DNA of 64,000 bases from JAQCEJ01 sp040881995 (GCA_040881995.1 JBBECD010000219.1:1-64000); one strand, 5' to 3'; counted from the stretch's first letter, positions 52,238 to 62,062 are shown. The notes: generated by a model from the letters alone, not told the origin. Translations and numbers: made by a program.

Positions 52238-54748
52238 TCACCGGGAAGCGGAAGAGCTTTCCGCGGCTGAATTCAACAACGTTTTGCTCACGGAGATTTC
52301 CCCCTGCGGGCCGATCTCCACCGTCACCGCCCCATGCTGGAACGTCGAGAGAATTTCGGTCTGCGGCCCGTAACTCTCGCCCAGTTTTTGCAGCACTTTC
52401 GAAGGCCCGTGACTGACGACCACCCAGCGGGGTTGCGCCCACGCCGCCAGCGCCGTCGGATTGGCCGGCAGGCTGCCGTGATGCGGCGCGAGCATCACGT
52501 CGCACCGCCAGGGAGACTCGGCGAGCAGATCGTGCAGTCCGGCGTCGGCGACGTCGCCGGTCAGCAGAATTTTGCGACCCGCATATTCGATCCCCAGCAC
52601 GAGACTGCTCTCGTTGTCGGAGGCAAAGACCTGTTGACCGTCGGGATGCAAAACCGACATCGCGACTTGCGGATCGATCTGCAGCCGGTCGCCTCGCTCG
52701 AGAAGCCGAATCGGAATACCCGATTCCCCCGCCGCCCGGCAGACGTCCTCGACGCCGGCCTGAGAGAAATCGACAAAGGCCCGCGGACACGCGAGTCCGC
52801 CGACCGGCATGGTTTTCAGTATCTCGGGCATAGCGTTGTAATGATCGACGTCGGTATGCGACAGGAGAACCAGATCGAGCCGCGGATGACTCGACTGCCA
52901 TAACGCCGACTGCACCGCATGAGCCGCCCGGCGTCCGTCGTGCAGCGAGCCGGCGTCGTACAGCACGCGCCCGCCGTTCGGCAGTTCGATGATGATCGCG
53001 CATCCGTGTCCGACCGATAAAAACGTGCATCGCAAAACTCCCTCCTGATGCGGCCACGCGCCGACGATCAATCCCGCCGTCACCCACAGTCCGCAGGCAT
53101 AGCCGCTCCAGCGGCGTTTGATCATCGCCAGCGGCGACCAGATGCACTGAATCAGCAGCCCGTAAAACGCCAGCAGCCAGAACAGGCCCGGTCCCGGCGC
53201 AAAAAAATGTCCCGCTTCGAGCCGGCTGGTTCCCTCGACGATCGACAGCAGCCCCGTTATTCCCCAATCGAGAACCGCGCCGAAAATGGGGGCGGCAAAC
53301 GGAACCAGCAATCCCAGCCACATCAGCAAATAGCCCGCCCAAAGCGTCACGACGACCAACGGATTGAGCGGCGTCCCCAACAGCAATCCGACCGGCGAGA
53401 TTACGTGAAACGTTCCGAGAATCAGCGGCGTCGTCACCGTCCAGACGACGAGAGAAATCATATAGCCTGCGAGCAGAACTCGCAGCGCATTCCGCCAGGG
53501 CCGGCGGTGTGTTGCTTCGCGATCGAGACGGGCCAGCAGCGGATCGGACGGTTCGAGCAATCGAGACGTCAGCGGGCTGCACCAGATGATGCCCGCGACC
53601 GCGAGAAATGAGAGTTGGGCGCCGACGTCGAACAGATCGAGCGGATTCCGCATCAACACCACCAGCGCGGAGAGTCCCCAGGAGTTGAACGAATTCGTCG
53701 GTTTTCCTTTCCACAGACTGCCGGCGAACACCGTCGCCAGAATGCAGGCGCGGATGACCGAGGCCTGTCCGTTCGTCAAAAACGCGTAACACCACACGAC
53801 CGCCAGCAGAACGAATGCCGTGTGCGGCGTCGAGACTTTGAGAATGCGGGCGAAGCACCAGATCAATAACGCCAGGATGCCGAGATGCAAACCCGATATC
53901 GCCAGAATGTGCATCGACCCGGTGACGCGAAACGCCTGCTGCACGTCGTAAGGCAACGACGTCCGATCCCCCAGAAAGAGCGATTGCGCGACGGGAACCG
54001 CTGCCGGCGAAAGGGTCCGCCGAAATAACTCGCGATACGACTGTCGCAACTGACTGCGCATGCGGCCGGTTGAATAGATCGTGTCTTGAGCCGCCGTCAC
54101 GTCGACCGATTCGGGATGATCGGAACTCACGACCGCACGAATCCGCCGGCTGCGGAGGTAATGGGCATAATCGAAACCGCCCGGATTGCGAGGCGGCGTT
54201 GGCTTCGAAATCCAGCCGAGCACGGTAATCTCGTCGCCGACGGCAAGCGGCGCCGCCGTTCCCGAAATTTCGAAGCGGACGATCCCGGTGACGGGTATGT
54301 CTCCGCCGTCGGTGGCGATCGCTCGGCATTGCAGCTTGCAGACGGTTCGTTCCCGCGGCGGTAACACCGACAGCGCGGTCATCGGCTGCGCCGGAATCAA
54401 CTCCGGTTCGTCAAGTATCGTTCCCGCGAGACGAATCAGCCGGCGGTCGTAATCGGCGAACAGGCTGACGTCATCCGCATCGCCCAGCGACCAGAACGCA
54501 TGATGATGTGCCGCTCCGAGCGCAGAGACGCAGAAAAGCAAAGCGGCCGCGGCGCATGTCAGATGCCGCCGGCGCAGCAACACGAGCCAGGCGATCCACA
54601 GCCCCGCCGCCGCGATCAGCCATATCCACAGCGACCCCCCCAGCATCCGATCGGCGACGATGCCCGCCGCGACCGACGCGCACACCGTCACCGCGGGACG
54701 CGGTTGGTGATGAGGGGACGAAGCAGATTGTTCAATCCTGTAGTTCAT
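52238..54748 (-). CDS. comEC: ComEC/Rec2-family DNA-uptake protein
   Basis: An 836-residue integral membrane protein of the ComEC/Rec2 family, needed for DNA entry in naturally competent bacteria. It starts with two helices (SLWIWLIAAAGLWIAWLVLL), the DUF4131 OB region (IPVTGIVRFEISG), then the Competence domain (VAQSLFLGDRTSLPYDVQQA, FRVTGSMHILAISGLHLGIL), and a C-terminal metallo-beta-lactamase-fold domain (FLSVGHGCAII, HTDVDHYNAM, LLTGDVADAGL, APHHGS). The N-terminal end is near the N gap. Without other com genes nearby, competence cannot be concluded. Confidence 0.92.
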   Translation of the reverse strand: MNYRIEQSASSPHHQPRPAVTVCASVAAGIVADRMLGGSLWIWLIAAAGLWIAWLVLLRRRHLTCAAAALLFCVSALGAAHHHAFWSLGDADDVSLFADYDRRLIRLAGTILDEPELIPAQPMTALSVLPPRERTVCKLQCRAIATDGGDIPVTGIVRFEISGTAAPLAVGDEITVLGWISKPTPPRNPGGFDYAHYLRSRRIRAVVSSDHPESVDVTAAQDTIYSTGRMRSQLRQSYRELFRRTLSPAAVPVAQSLFLGDRTSLPYDVQQAFRVTGSMHILAISGLHLGILALLIWCFARILKVSTPHTAFVLLAVVWCYAFLTNGQASVIRACILATVFAGSLWKGKPTNSFNSWGLSALVVLMRNPLDLFDVGAQLSFLAVAGIIWCSPLTSRLLEPSDPLLARLDREATHRRPWRNALRVLLAGYMISLVVWTVTTPLILGTFHVISPVGLLLGTPLNPLVVVTLWAGYLLMWLGLLVPFAAPIFGAVLDWGITGLLSIVEGTSRLEAGHFFAPGPGLFWLLAFYGLLIQCIWSPLAMIKRRWSGYACGLWVTAGLIVGAWPHQEGVLRCTFLSVGHGCAIIIELPNGGRVLYDAGSLHDGRRAAHAVQSALWQSSHPRLDLVLLSHTDVDHYNAMPEILKTMPVGGLACPRAFVDFSQAGVEDVCRAAGESGIPIRLLERGDRLQIDPQVAMSVLHPDGQQVFASDNESSLVLGIEYAGRKILLTGDVADAGLHDLLAESPWRCDVMLAPHHGSLPANPTALAAWAQPRWVVVSHGPSKVLQKLGESYGPQTEILSTFQHGAVTVEIGPQGEISVSKTLLNSAAESSSASR

Positions 54749-54816
54749 GTTGGGCGCAAAAAAGAAAAGGAACCAAGTGTCAGGTTTTCGTCAGATTTCA
54801 ACGTCGACGACGCGGT

Positions 54817-54854
54817 NNNNNNNNNNNNNNNNNNNNNNNNNNNNNNNNNNNNNN
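54817..54854. other. Assembly gap of 38 N
   Basis: A run of N symbols is followed directly by CCCTTTGGGCCGG, the core word of the palindromic repeat at 47010-47225, which probably caused the break. Confidence 0.9.
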
Positions 54855-54922
54855 CCCTTTGGGCCGGAAGACCGGATAGGAAAATGCGGACCACGAATCG
54901 AAACCGAAGACACGAAAAATCG

Positions 54923-55924
54923 CTACTTCACCCCCGCCGGAAAATGCACGTGCACTTCGTTGTGCATCGTGTAGAGCCGAAACCGTTTGCCGTCGGGGAT
55001 GAGAATGCCGCTCGACTTGTTTGCGCTCACGGGGAACAGCGGATTGCCGGCGTACTTCTTCCAGTGAATCAAGTCGTCGGAAACCGCGGCATTGGTCGTC
55101 CACAAATTCGGCTTCTGGGCATTGGAGGCGCCGTGATAATAAGCGTAATAGCGGCCGTCGTATTTGACGATCTGATTCATCGCGATCAGGTCGCGGTCGT
55201 AATCGCCCGGCCCCGGCGCGAGCACGGGCTCGTCCTGCCGATTGGTCCAGACCTTCATGTCTTTCGACGTCGCCAGCCAGATCCCTTGATCGCGGCGTTC
55301 GTAAAACAGATACCACGTGTCACCTTCGTGCCATGCCGTCGGCGTGCCGTACGGGCCGGGGGGAATCGGCTCGCCATTTTTCAGGCGGACATCGAGCGTT
55401 CGTTCCCGGGTCCAATGGACGCCGTCGTTCGACGTCAGCAGTTGGGCCTGGTCCATAGACCCTTCGGCGAACATGTAATAGACCCCGTCGAGTTTGACGA
55501 CCATCATGTCTTCGACCCAGTGGTCGTCGTAAATCGGATTGTCGTCGCACGGCGTCCAGGTGACGCCGTCCTCGGAGGTCGCGAGTCCCAGCATTTTCGT
55601 CCCCTCGCGCGTGCCGTCGTAACCGGTGTACCACATCTTGTAGCCGTCGTCTTCCTTGAGGATGAAGCCCCGCTCGCGGATCTTCACATCCCAATGCCCT
55701 TCCCCAGAGGCGACGAAAATCGGGTTCTTCTCGATCGGTTCGAACTCGACCAGCTCCGCCGGAAATTTTTCGTCGTCGGCGAAGGTGGACTGCGACGGCA
55801 TCAGCGACGTCGCTACGAAAACCAGCACTACAAACCACGTCCTCGTTCCCAAGCTCCGCTTGGGAACGCAAGGTCCGCGAAGCTCTGCTTCGCCGATGTC
55901 ACGTTTCATGCCGCACACATTCAT
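54923..55924 (-). CDS. Exported beta-propeller glycosidase-like protein
   Basis: A 333-residue protein. A signal-like helix (TWFVVLVFVATSLMPSQSTF) follows a leader that includes CVPKRSLGTRTW, encoded by the CGTTCCCAAGC hairpin repeat at 55844-55868. The mature part has five-bladed propeller repeats with SxDG-x-TW patterns (LATSEDGVTWTPCDDNPIYD, LTSNDGVHWTRERTLD, LATSKDMKVW, VSDDLIHWKKYAGNPLFP), as in GH43/GH32/GH130-like glycosidases. GGAAAGG precedes the ATG at 55924. The gene begins 21 bases after the dppDF stop. The substrate is unknown. Confidence 0.8.
   Translation of the reverse strand: MNVCGMKRDIGEAELRGPCVPKRSLGTRTWFVVLVFVATSLMPSQSTFADDEKFPAELVEFEPIEKNPIFVASGEGHWDVKIRERGFILKEDDGYKMWYTGYDGTREGTKMLGLATSEDGVTWTPCDDNPIYDDHWVEDMMVVKLDGVYYMFAEGSMDQAQLLTSNDGVHWTRERTLDVRLKNGEPIPPGPYGTPTAWHEGDTWYLFYERRDQGIWLATSKDMKVWTNRQDEPVLAPGPGDYDRDLIAMNQIVKYDGRYYAYYHGASNAQKPNLWTTNAAVSDDLIHWKKYAGNPLFPVSANKSSGILIPDGKRFRLYTMHNEVHVHFPAGVK
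55844..55868. repeat. Perfect hairpin repeat (CGTTCCCAAGC family) within a coding region
   Basis: Arms CGTTCCCAAGC (55844-55854) and GCTTGGGAACG (55858-55868) are perfectly complementary with a 3-base loop. It lies inside the N-terminal coding region of the glycosidase-like gene. Confidence 0.85.
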
Positions 55925-55945
55925 TCGGAACCTTTCCATGTCAAT

Positions 55946-57823
55946 TCACTTCGACAATCGGCCGAGTTGTTCCTGACGGGACGTCCGGCGGGATTCGATT
56001 TTCTCGATGTCGACTTCGGGAATCGCCGAGATCAGGCGTTTGGTGTAATCTTCGCGCGGGTTGGCGTAAATGAGATCGGCCGGGCCGTATTCGACGATCT
56101 TCCCGGCATTCATCACCGCCATCATATCGGACATAAACTTGACGACGCTGAGATCGTGGCTGATGAAAATATACGTGAGCTGATGCTGTTCCTGCAAATC
56201 CTTCAGCAAGTTCAGCACCTGCGCCTGCACCGAGACGTCGAGAGCCGAAACCGATTCGTCGCAGATGATGAACTCGGGCTCGACGGCGAGCGCCCGCGCC
56301 ACGCCGAGACGTTGCCGTTGACCTCCCGAAAACTCGTGCGGATAGCGCCGCAGATGTTCGACCTTTAGCCCGACTTCTTCGAGCAGATGGGCCGCGCGCT
56401 CCTGCCGATCGCGGCGCGACGTTCCCAGACGATGCACGCTCATGGCTTCGGTCAGCATCGCTTCGACCGTTAAGCGAGGATTGAGCGAATTATAAGGATC
56501 CTGAAAAATGATCTGCATCTTGCGGCGGAATTTCTGCAACGACTCTCCCGAGGCATCGCGGACGTTGCGGCCATTGTAGGACACCTTCCCGTCGGTGATC
56601 GGAATCAAACGGATAAGCGCCCGGCCGGTCGTCGTTTTCCCGCAGCCCGACTCGCCGACGAGGCCCAGCGTCTGTCCTTTGTAAACGCGAAAGCTGATGC
56701 CGTCGACGGCTTTCACATGGCCGACCGTCTTGCGCAGGAGTCCCTTGCGGATCGGGTAATAAACCTTGAGATCGGTCACTTCCAGCAGCGGTTTGTTCTC
56801 GGCGTCGATCGTCGTCGTCCCTTCGGGATAATCGCTCGCGTTCCACTTGTAACCCTGTTGCTCGATTTCGGGAATCGGCGAAAGCATGCGGCCTCGGCCT
56901 CGGCGGATCAGTTTTTCCATCGCGGCGTCGCTGAGCGATTTCTCGATGATCTTGATTTCGCCGTCCGGCGCGGTCTTCATTTCCATAAAGTCGGCGACGG
57001 TCGGCAAGCGGCGGAACGACGACGCCAGCTTCGGCCGGCAGGCGATCAGCCCTTTTGTGTAGGGGTGCTTCGGGTTTTTGAAAATCGACACCGCATCGCC
57101 ATACTCGACGATCTTGCCGTGAAACATAACGGCGACGTCGTCGGCAAGTTCGGCGATGACGCCCAAGTCGTGCGTGATGAACAGCACCGACATGCCGCGC
57201 TCGTCGCGGAGCTTGCGGATGAGGTCGAGAATCTGCGCCTGAATCGTGACGTCGAGGGCGGTCGTCGGTTCGTCGGCGATGAGGATTTTCGGATTGCAGC
57301 TCAATGCCATTGCGATCATCACTCGCTGCTTCTGTCCTCCCGACATTTCGTGCGGAAAGCTGTCGATGCGCCGTTCGGGTTCGGGGATGCCGACTTCTTC
57401 GAACAATTTGATCGTTCGCTGCCGGGCTTCCTCTTTCGAAACTTTTTGATGCAGCAGGATCGCTTCCATCACCTGCCAGCCGACGCGATACACCGGGTTG
57501 AGCGACGTTCCCGGCTCTTGAAAGATCATGCTGATATCCTTGCCGCGAATATCGCACATCTCGTTTTTCGGAATTCTCACGAGGTCGCGCCCGAGAAAGG
57601 AAATCCGGCCGGCTTCGATGCGGGCCGTCAATTCGGGGAGCAGTCGCAAGATGGTGTACGACGTGACCGACTTCCCGGAACCCGATTCGCCGACGAGCCC
57701 GAGCGTCTGTCCCGGCTTGAGCTTGAGTGAAATATCGTCGACCGCCTTAACGACCCCCGCCTCGGTGCGGAAGTAGGTCTTGAGGCCCTCGATTTCGAGA
57801 ATCGGTTCTGTAGCAGTCGGCAT
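55946..57823 (-). CDS. Peptide ABC transporter ATPase, DppD-DppF fusion
   Basis: A 625-residue protein with two ABC ATPase domains in one chain, equal to DppD plus DppF (OppD/OppF). First domain: Walker A GESGSGKS, ABC signature MSGGQKQRV, Walker B LIADEP. Second domain (from about residue 340): GESGCGKTTTGRALIRL, FSGGQRQRL, FIICDES. The linker has a unique 80 residues (FMEMKTAPDGEIKIIEKS). GGAGGG precedes the ATG. It would power the DppB/DppC permease encoded at 62-64 kb, on the opposite strand. Confidence 0.93.
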   Translation of the reverse strand: MPTATEPILEIEGLKTYFRTEAGVVKAVDDISLKLKPGQTLGLVGESGSGKSVTSYTILRLLPELTARIEAGRISFLGRDLVRIPKNEMCDIRGKDISMIFQEPGTSLNPVYRVGWQVMEAILLHQKVSKEEARQRTIKLFEEVGIPEPERRIDSFPHEMSGGQKQRVMIAMALSCNPKILIADEPTTALDVTIQAQILDLIRKLRDERGMSVLFITHDLGVIAELADDVAVMFHGKIVEYGDAVSIFKNPKHPYTKGLIACRPKLASSFRRLPTVADFMEMKTAPDGEIKIIEKSLSDAAMEKLIRRGRGRMLSPIPEIEQQGYKWNASDYPEGTTTIDAENKPLLEVTDLKVYYPIRKGLLRKTVGHVKAVDGISFRVYKGQTLGLVGESGCGKTTTGRALIRLIPITDGKVSYNGRNVRDASGESLQKFRRKMQIIFQDPYNSLNPRLTVEAMLTEAMSVHRLGTSRRDRQERAAHLLEEVGLKVEHLRRYPHEFSGGQRQRLGVARALAVEPEFIICDESVSALDVSVQAQVLNLLKDLQEQHQLTYIFISHDLSVVKFMSDMMAVMNAGKIVEYGPADLIYANPREDYTKRLISAIPEVDIEKIESRRTSRQEQLGRLSK

Positions 57824-57909
57824 TGAGCCCTCCGTCCGGGATGGTCGTTGTTGTGTGCTGTTCGAGGAATTGTAGCGTTGAAGGGTAATTTTGTTGAGGG
57901 AGGTCTTAT

Positions 57910-58030
57910 GGTTAGCCGCGACGCGCAGGTTCGGCGCAGCGGAGCGTTAGCAACATTGTTGTGAGGCTCGAATGTCACTTGGCACGAGGTTAGCGCTCCG
58001 CTACGGAAACCCTTCGCGTCGCGGCTAAAC
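57910..58030. repeat. Paired dispersed repeats, GTTAGCCGCGACGC family
   Basis: Two copies face each other in the gap between dppDF and the oxidoreductase: GGTTAGCCGCGACGCGCAGG at about 57910-57929, and AGCGCTCCGCTACGGAAACC with CTTCGCGTCGCGGCTAAACG at 57991-58030. Together they make a long imperfect inverted repeat. Confidence 0.8.
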
Positions 58031-58066
58031 GAAAGAACCGCTTGTCTCCCCCTCTCCCCTTCTTCT

Positions 58067-59173
58067 TCACGCCAGCGACGCCAGCGGATTCTCCCGATTC
58101 TCCAGCGGCAGCGACACCGGTCTCCCCTGGCGGTGCGATTCGAAAATCGCGGCGATCATTTCCACGGTGGCTCGAGCGTCGTACATGCTGCACTTCGGTT
58201 GGCCGTCGTTTTCGATGCATTGGATGAGATCGTGCACCGCTGCGATGTTGCCGCCGCCGAGGCCGGCGCCCCCTTCCGTCTCCGGTTTGCCGATTCCTTG
58301 AGAAGAAATCGTCTCCCATCCCTTGCCCGAACGTCCCGGCGACCACGACGAATCGCGCAGAATAAACGCCGGCGTGAGATATCCGGTAAAGAATTCGATG
58401 ATTCCTTTCGATCCGAAAATCTGCAACCCGAACCGCGACGGAGCGCCGGCCAATCCACGGTTCGAGGCGATGTACCCGGTCACGCCGTTGGGGAGTTGAT
58501 AGCGCCCGTTGATCGAATCGCCGGTCAGCAGGCCGATCCCTTCATTCCCCTCGGCGACGTCTGCCGACGTGGCGGAATGACCTTTATTCCACACGGAGGC
58601 GTAACAGTTGAGCGGATCGCCGCCGAAGGCCCGCATCAAATCGAGAACGTGTGACCCGAGCACCCACAAATCTTCGCCCCCGCCGCGACCGTCTTCCTTG
58701 CCGCGCGCGCGAATCTCCATCAACTGACCGATTTCCCCGGCGGCGATGGCTTCCTGCACGACGGGGAGCAGCGGCGTCCAGCGCGTCTGATGAGCGATCG
58801 CCAGTTTCAGATGCCGCATTTCCAGCTCGCGGATCATTTCGTCGGCTTCGACGAGCGTGCGGCAGAACGGCTTTTCCATATACATGTGGCAGCCCCGTTC
58901 CGCACATGCCAGCACTAACTCGTGATGCATGTCGACCCAGCGCGGCCCGACGCCGACGATGTCGAGCTGTTCTTTATCGAGCATCTCGCGGTAATCGGCG
59001 TAAGCATTCGCGGCCCCGGTCCGCTGGGCGGCCTCGGCGCGTCCTTCGTCGTTTTCATCGGCCACGGCGACGACCGTCGTCGCCGGGACGTCCGCCCAGA
59101 CTGTGTCGATGCCGTGCCCATAGTTCCCTTTTCCCGTCCGTCCGATGATCCCGACGCGATACTGCTTGGCCAT
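58067..59173 (-). CDS. Gfo/Idh/MocA-family oxidoreductase
   Basis: A 368-residue NAD(P)-dependent sugar-type dehydrogenase. The Rossmann N-terminus reads MAKQYRVGIIGRTGKGNYGH, followed by PATTVVAVADENDEGRAEAA, the EKP motif (CHMYMEKPFCRTLVEADEMI) and the C-terminal beta-sheet domain (VLGSHVLDLMRAFGGDPLNC). ATG 59173 is chosen because the GxGxxG-like strand begins there and GGGAG precedes it. Such genes are abundant in Planctomycetes and the substrate is unknown. Confidence 0.9.
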   Translation of the reverse strand: MAKQYRVGIIGRTGKGNYGHGIDTVWADVPATTVVAVADENDEGRAEAAQRTGAANAYADYREMLDKEQLDIVGVGPRWVDMHHELVLACAERGCHMYMEKPFCRTLVEADEMIRELEMRHLKLAIAHQTRWTPLLPVVQEAIAAGEIGQLMEIRARGKEDGRGGGEDLWVLGSHVLDLMRAFGGDPLNCYASVWNKGHSATSADVAEGNEGIGLLTGDSINGRYQLPNGVTGYIASNRGLAGAPSRFGLQIFGSKGIIEFFTGYLTPAFILRDSSWSPGRSGKGWETISSQGIGKPETEGGAGLGGGNIAAVHDLIQCIENDGQPKCSMYDARATVEMIAAIFESHRQGRPVSLPLENRENPLASLA

Positions 59174-59452
59174 GGTGGAACTCCCGTTAAAGAGGGCGCG
59201 ACGAAGTGCAGGATTGTTTGGGCGTAATTGTACTCCATTCGCGCGGGGATTTGGAGCGCAGCAAGGAGGATGTCGCTCGACTGTTCCCATGTCGCCCGCA
59301 CGGGACTCCGTTCGCCTGCCGAGCATCAGGGGTTGATTGATTGTCATCGGTCTGCAAGAATTCAACGCTAGGGACCGGTGTTTCCCCTTTTTTCGCCCCA
59401 CTGGGACGGATGAGTTTCTTATCTTTCAGTGAGCTTTCAAGGAGTTTCGCTC

Positions 59453-61912
59453 ATGCCGCAATATCACCCGCGTTGTGCCGGCTGGATGGTATCGAGCTTT
59501 GTGTTCTGTTTCGCACTCGCGGGAATGGCGGGCTGCTACGAATCGGCGGGAACCAGCCCGCGAAGCGAGGGGACGTCCCCCGCGGCGACCGACAAGGGAA
59601 CCGAGCCGGGAACGGTCTCATTGGGAGATCCCAAAACACCCGCGGTAAAGGTCGTTGAAGACGAGACCGACGTCCCGCAGATTCCAATCATGGAAGACGT
59701 CGACGGAATTATCATTCCCCGTCTGGACGTGAAGGCCGAGACGCTCAAGATCAAAGGGGAACTCCCCGCCGACGTTGGCAACGATTACGCGAAGTCGCAT
59801 CCCGGCGAACCGGCCACCGGCGATCAATTGACGATCCGCTTCAATTCCGAACCGAAGTCGCTCAATCCGATCGTCGAAACCTCGGCGGTGCAGACATACA
59901 TTGGCGAATATGTGCACGAAGCCCTGGTCCGCCGTGATCCGGAGACGCTCGAATGGGAGCCGCTGATCGCCAAGAAATGGGTCGCCGAAGATGCCGTTAA
60001 ACTGTCGGCGAACTACCCCGGACGCGAACGGCGCATCCAACCGAAAGACGGCAAGCCTGCCGAAATGCTCGAAATCGAATACACCGCGTCGACCAAGAAA
60101 GACGAGAACGATCCCGTTCTGACCTATCAGACGACAGACAAAGACGGCAAAAGCATCGGCGGTGTCTGGGTCGGACTGTATCCCATCGGCGAAGTCGCCG
60201 GAGCACAGCGCAACGGTTACCACTTCTGGAGCAACGACAAAGGTGAACTCAACGTCGCCGGTCTGGCAACCGGAAAATATCGGATGGAAGTCGGCGCCGA
60301 GTTCTTCGGCGAAGCACAAAAAATGTCCGACGGCTCGCTCGTCGTCACGCCGTTGACTCCCGGCAATCCGCTGACGGATGAGTTGAAGTCGAGCGATCAG
60401 AAATCGCTGACGCTCAAAAAGGGCGAGTGGGTCGACGTGCAGCACAAAACGATTTACACATACTTTCTGCGCGATGACGTCAAATGGTCGGACGGCACGC
60501 CCTTCACCACCGACGACATGATCTTCGGTTATTCGATCATCAATAACCCGAACGTCGACGGCGAATCGATTCGCACGTATTACCAGGACATCATCGACTG
60601 CGAACCGCTCGACAAGCATACGATTCGCATGAAGTATCGTCAGCAGTATTTCATGGCGTTCGAATTCACGGCCGGCCTGTCGGCGTTCAGTCCGCCGTGG
60701 CATGTGTTCTCGTCCTACTTTGCCGCCGACGGCAAGACGCTCACGATGGACAGGCTGACGGAAGCGGAAGAAGACGCACAGAAGAAAGTCAGCGTTCATG
60801 GTCTGGCGTTCGGCAAATTCTTTAACACCGACGAACGCTACAACAATGCGCCGCTGGGAACGGGGCCGTACATCGTTGAAAATTGGGATCGCTCGGTCAG
60901 CATTATGTTGCGGAGAAATCCCGAATACTGGAATACCGAACGCAGGGGCTATCTCGACCGGCTGGTCTTCAAGTTCATCATCGACGCCACGACGGCCTTT
61001 CAGGCGCTGAAGGCGGGCGAGATCGACTTCATGTGGCCCATGCAGGCTGAGCAATACTACGAAGATTTGGCGGACAACCCCGAATGGTTCACGAGCAAAT
61101 ACGTGAAAGCGAACTGGTACAGCCCCGGCTACAGTTATTACGGCTGGAACCAATTGCGGCCTTTATTCCAGGATCGCCGGGTCCGCATTGCCCTCAGCAT
61201 GCTCTTCGACAAGGAGACGTTCCTTCGCGAGAAGTTGCACAACGCCGGCGTGGTGGTTTCGGGAAGTCAGTATTATTTTGGTCCCGCGTACGATCACGAG
61301 GTGAAACCGCTGGCCTATGATGTGGAGATTGCCAAGGAACTGCTCGCCGATGCCGGTTGGGCCGATACCGACAACGATGGAATTCTGGACAAAGACGGCA
61401 AGAAATTTGAATTCGAATTGCTGTTTCCGCCGGGGAATCCGTCCGCGGAAGCCCAGGCGGCGATCATTCAGAAGAGTTACAAAGATGTCGGCATCATGAT
61501 GAACATTCGCCTTTACGAATGGGCCTCGTTTATCGACAAGGTGAAAGCGAAGGAGTATGACGCGATCAGATTGGGATGGGCCACCAGTCTTGAAGGGGAT
61601 CCGTTCCAGATTTGGCACGGTTCGGGTGCCGGGAAGGACAAACGGGGGAGCAATCACGTCTCATTCAAGGACGCGCAAACCGACGACATCATCGAAACCT
61701 TGCGCCTGACGCTCGACGAATCGAAGCGGATGAAACTGCACTTCGCAATCCATCGCATTCTCGACCGGGAGCAGCCCTACATGTTCCTGTATACGTCGAA
61801 GGATTTCGGTGCCTATCACCACCGGTTTCAGGGGGTGAAGTGGTATCGTCTGCGTCCGGGATTCGATCTCGCCGAATGGTACGTCCCCAAGGACCAGCAG
61901 ATACACAAGTGA
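59453..61912 (+). CDS. Peptide/oligopeptide-binding lipoprotein (SBP family 5)
   Basis: An 819-residue extracytoplasmic solute receptor. The signal peptide with lipobox (FALAGMAGC) indicates lipid anchoring. The SBP_bac_5 pattern is visible (LTIRFNSEPKSLNPIVETSA, LRDDVKWSDGTPFTTDDMIF, GTGPYIVENWDRSVSIMLRR, WASFIDKVKAKEYDAI, FLYTSKDFGAYHHRFQGV). Between IAKKWVAEDA and YTYFLRDDVKW there are about 150 extra residues, part of which (SIGGVWVGLYPIGEVAG, ELNVAGLATGKYRMEVG) looks like a carboxypeptidase-regulatory or prealbumin-like fold. AAGGAG precedes the ATG. Confidence 0.9.
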   Translation: MPQYHPRCAGWMVSSFVFCFALAGMAGCYESAGTSPRSEGTSPAATDKGTEPGTVSLGDPKTPAVKVVEDETDVPQIPIMEDVDGIIIPRLDVKAETLKIKGELPADVGNDYAKSHPGEPATGDQLTIRFNSEPKSLNPIVETSAVQTYIGEYVHEALVRRDPETLEWEPLIAKKWVAEDAVKLSANYPGRERRIQPKDGKPAEMLEIEYTASTKKDENDPVLTYQTTDKDGKSIGGVWVGLYPIGEVAGAQRNGYHFWSNDKGELNVAGLATGKYRMEVGAEFFGEAQKMSDGSLVVTPLTPGNPLTDELKSSDQKSLTLKKGEWVDVQHKTIYTYFLRDDVKWSDGTPFTTDDMIFGYSIINNPNVDGESIRTYYQDIIDCEPLDKHTIRMKYRQQYFMAFEFTAGLSAFSPPWHVFSSYFAADGKTLTMDRLTEAEEDAQKKVSVHGLAFGKFFNTDERYNNAPLGTGPYIVENWDRSVSIMLRRNPEYWNTERRGYLDRLVFKFIIDATTAFQALKAGEIDFMWPMQAEQYYEDLADNPEWFTSKYVKANWYSPGYSYYGWNQLRPLFQDRRVRIALSMLFDKETFLREKLHNAGVVVSGSQYYFGPAYDHEVKPLAYDVEIAKELLADAGWADTDNDGILDKDGKKFEFELLFPPGNPSAEAQAAIIQKSYKDVGIMMNIRLYEWASFIDKVKAKEYDAIRLGWATSLEGDPFQIWHGSGAGKDKRGSNHVSFKDAQTDDIIETLRLTLDESKRMKLHFAIHRILDREQPYMFLYTSKDFGAYHHRFQGVKWYRLRPGFDLAEWYVPKDQQIHK

Positions 61913-61993
61913 GGGATGAAGGGAGAGTCAGAAATGAAACTCCTCGCTGTTCCTCTTCTGGTTCTCGTTCGTCCGTTTATGCGTAGAAAAAGC

Positions 61994-62031
61994 ACCCTCA
62001 CCCCGGCCCTCTCCCGGAGGGAGAGGGGGAA
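61994..62031. repeat. REP-like palindrome between dppA and dppB
   Basis: CCCTCACCCCGGCCCTCTCC and GGAGGGAGAGGGG. Same family as 1455, 27721 and 36044. Confidence 0.75.
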
Positions 62032-62062
62032 ATACAGAGGGGATACTCTCAGGTGACAACTC

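Noticed and set aside
52101..54329. A 742-codon minus-strand frame within the comEC region
   Set aside because: It is out of frame with the recognised ComEC protein and Arg/Ser/Gly-rich; the ComEC frame carries all the motifs.
54500..56368. A 622-codon plus-strand frame across the N gap
   Set aside because: It contains undefined codons from the gap and is antisense to comEC and the glycosidase-like gene.
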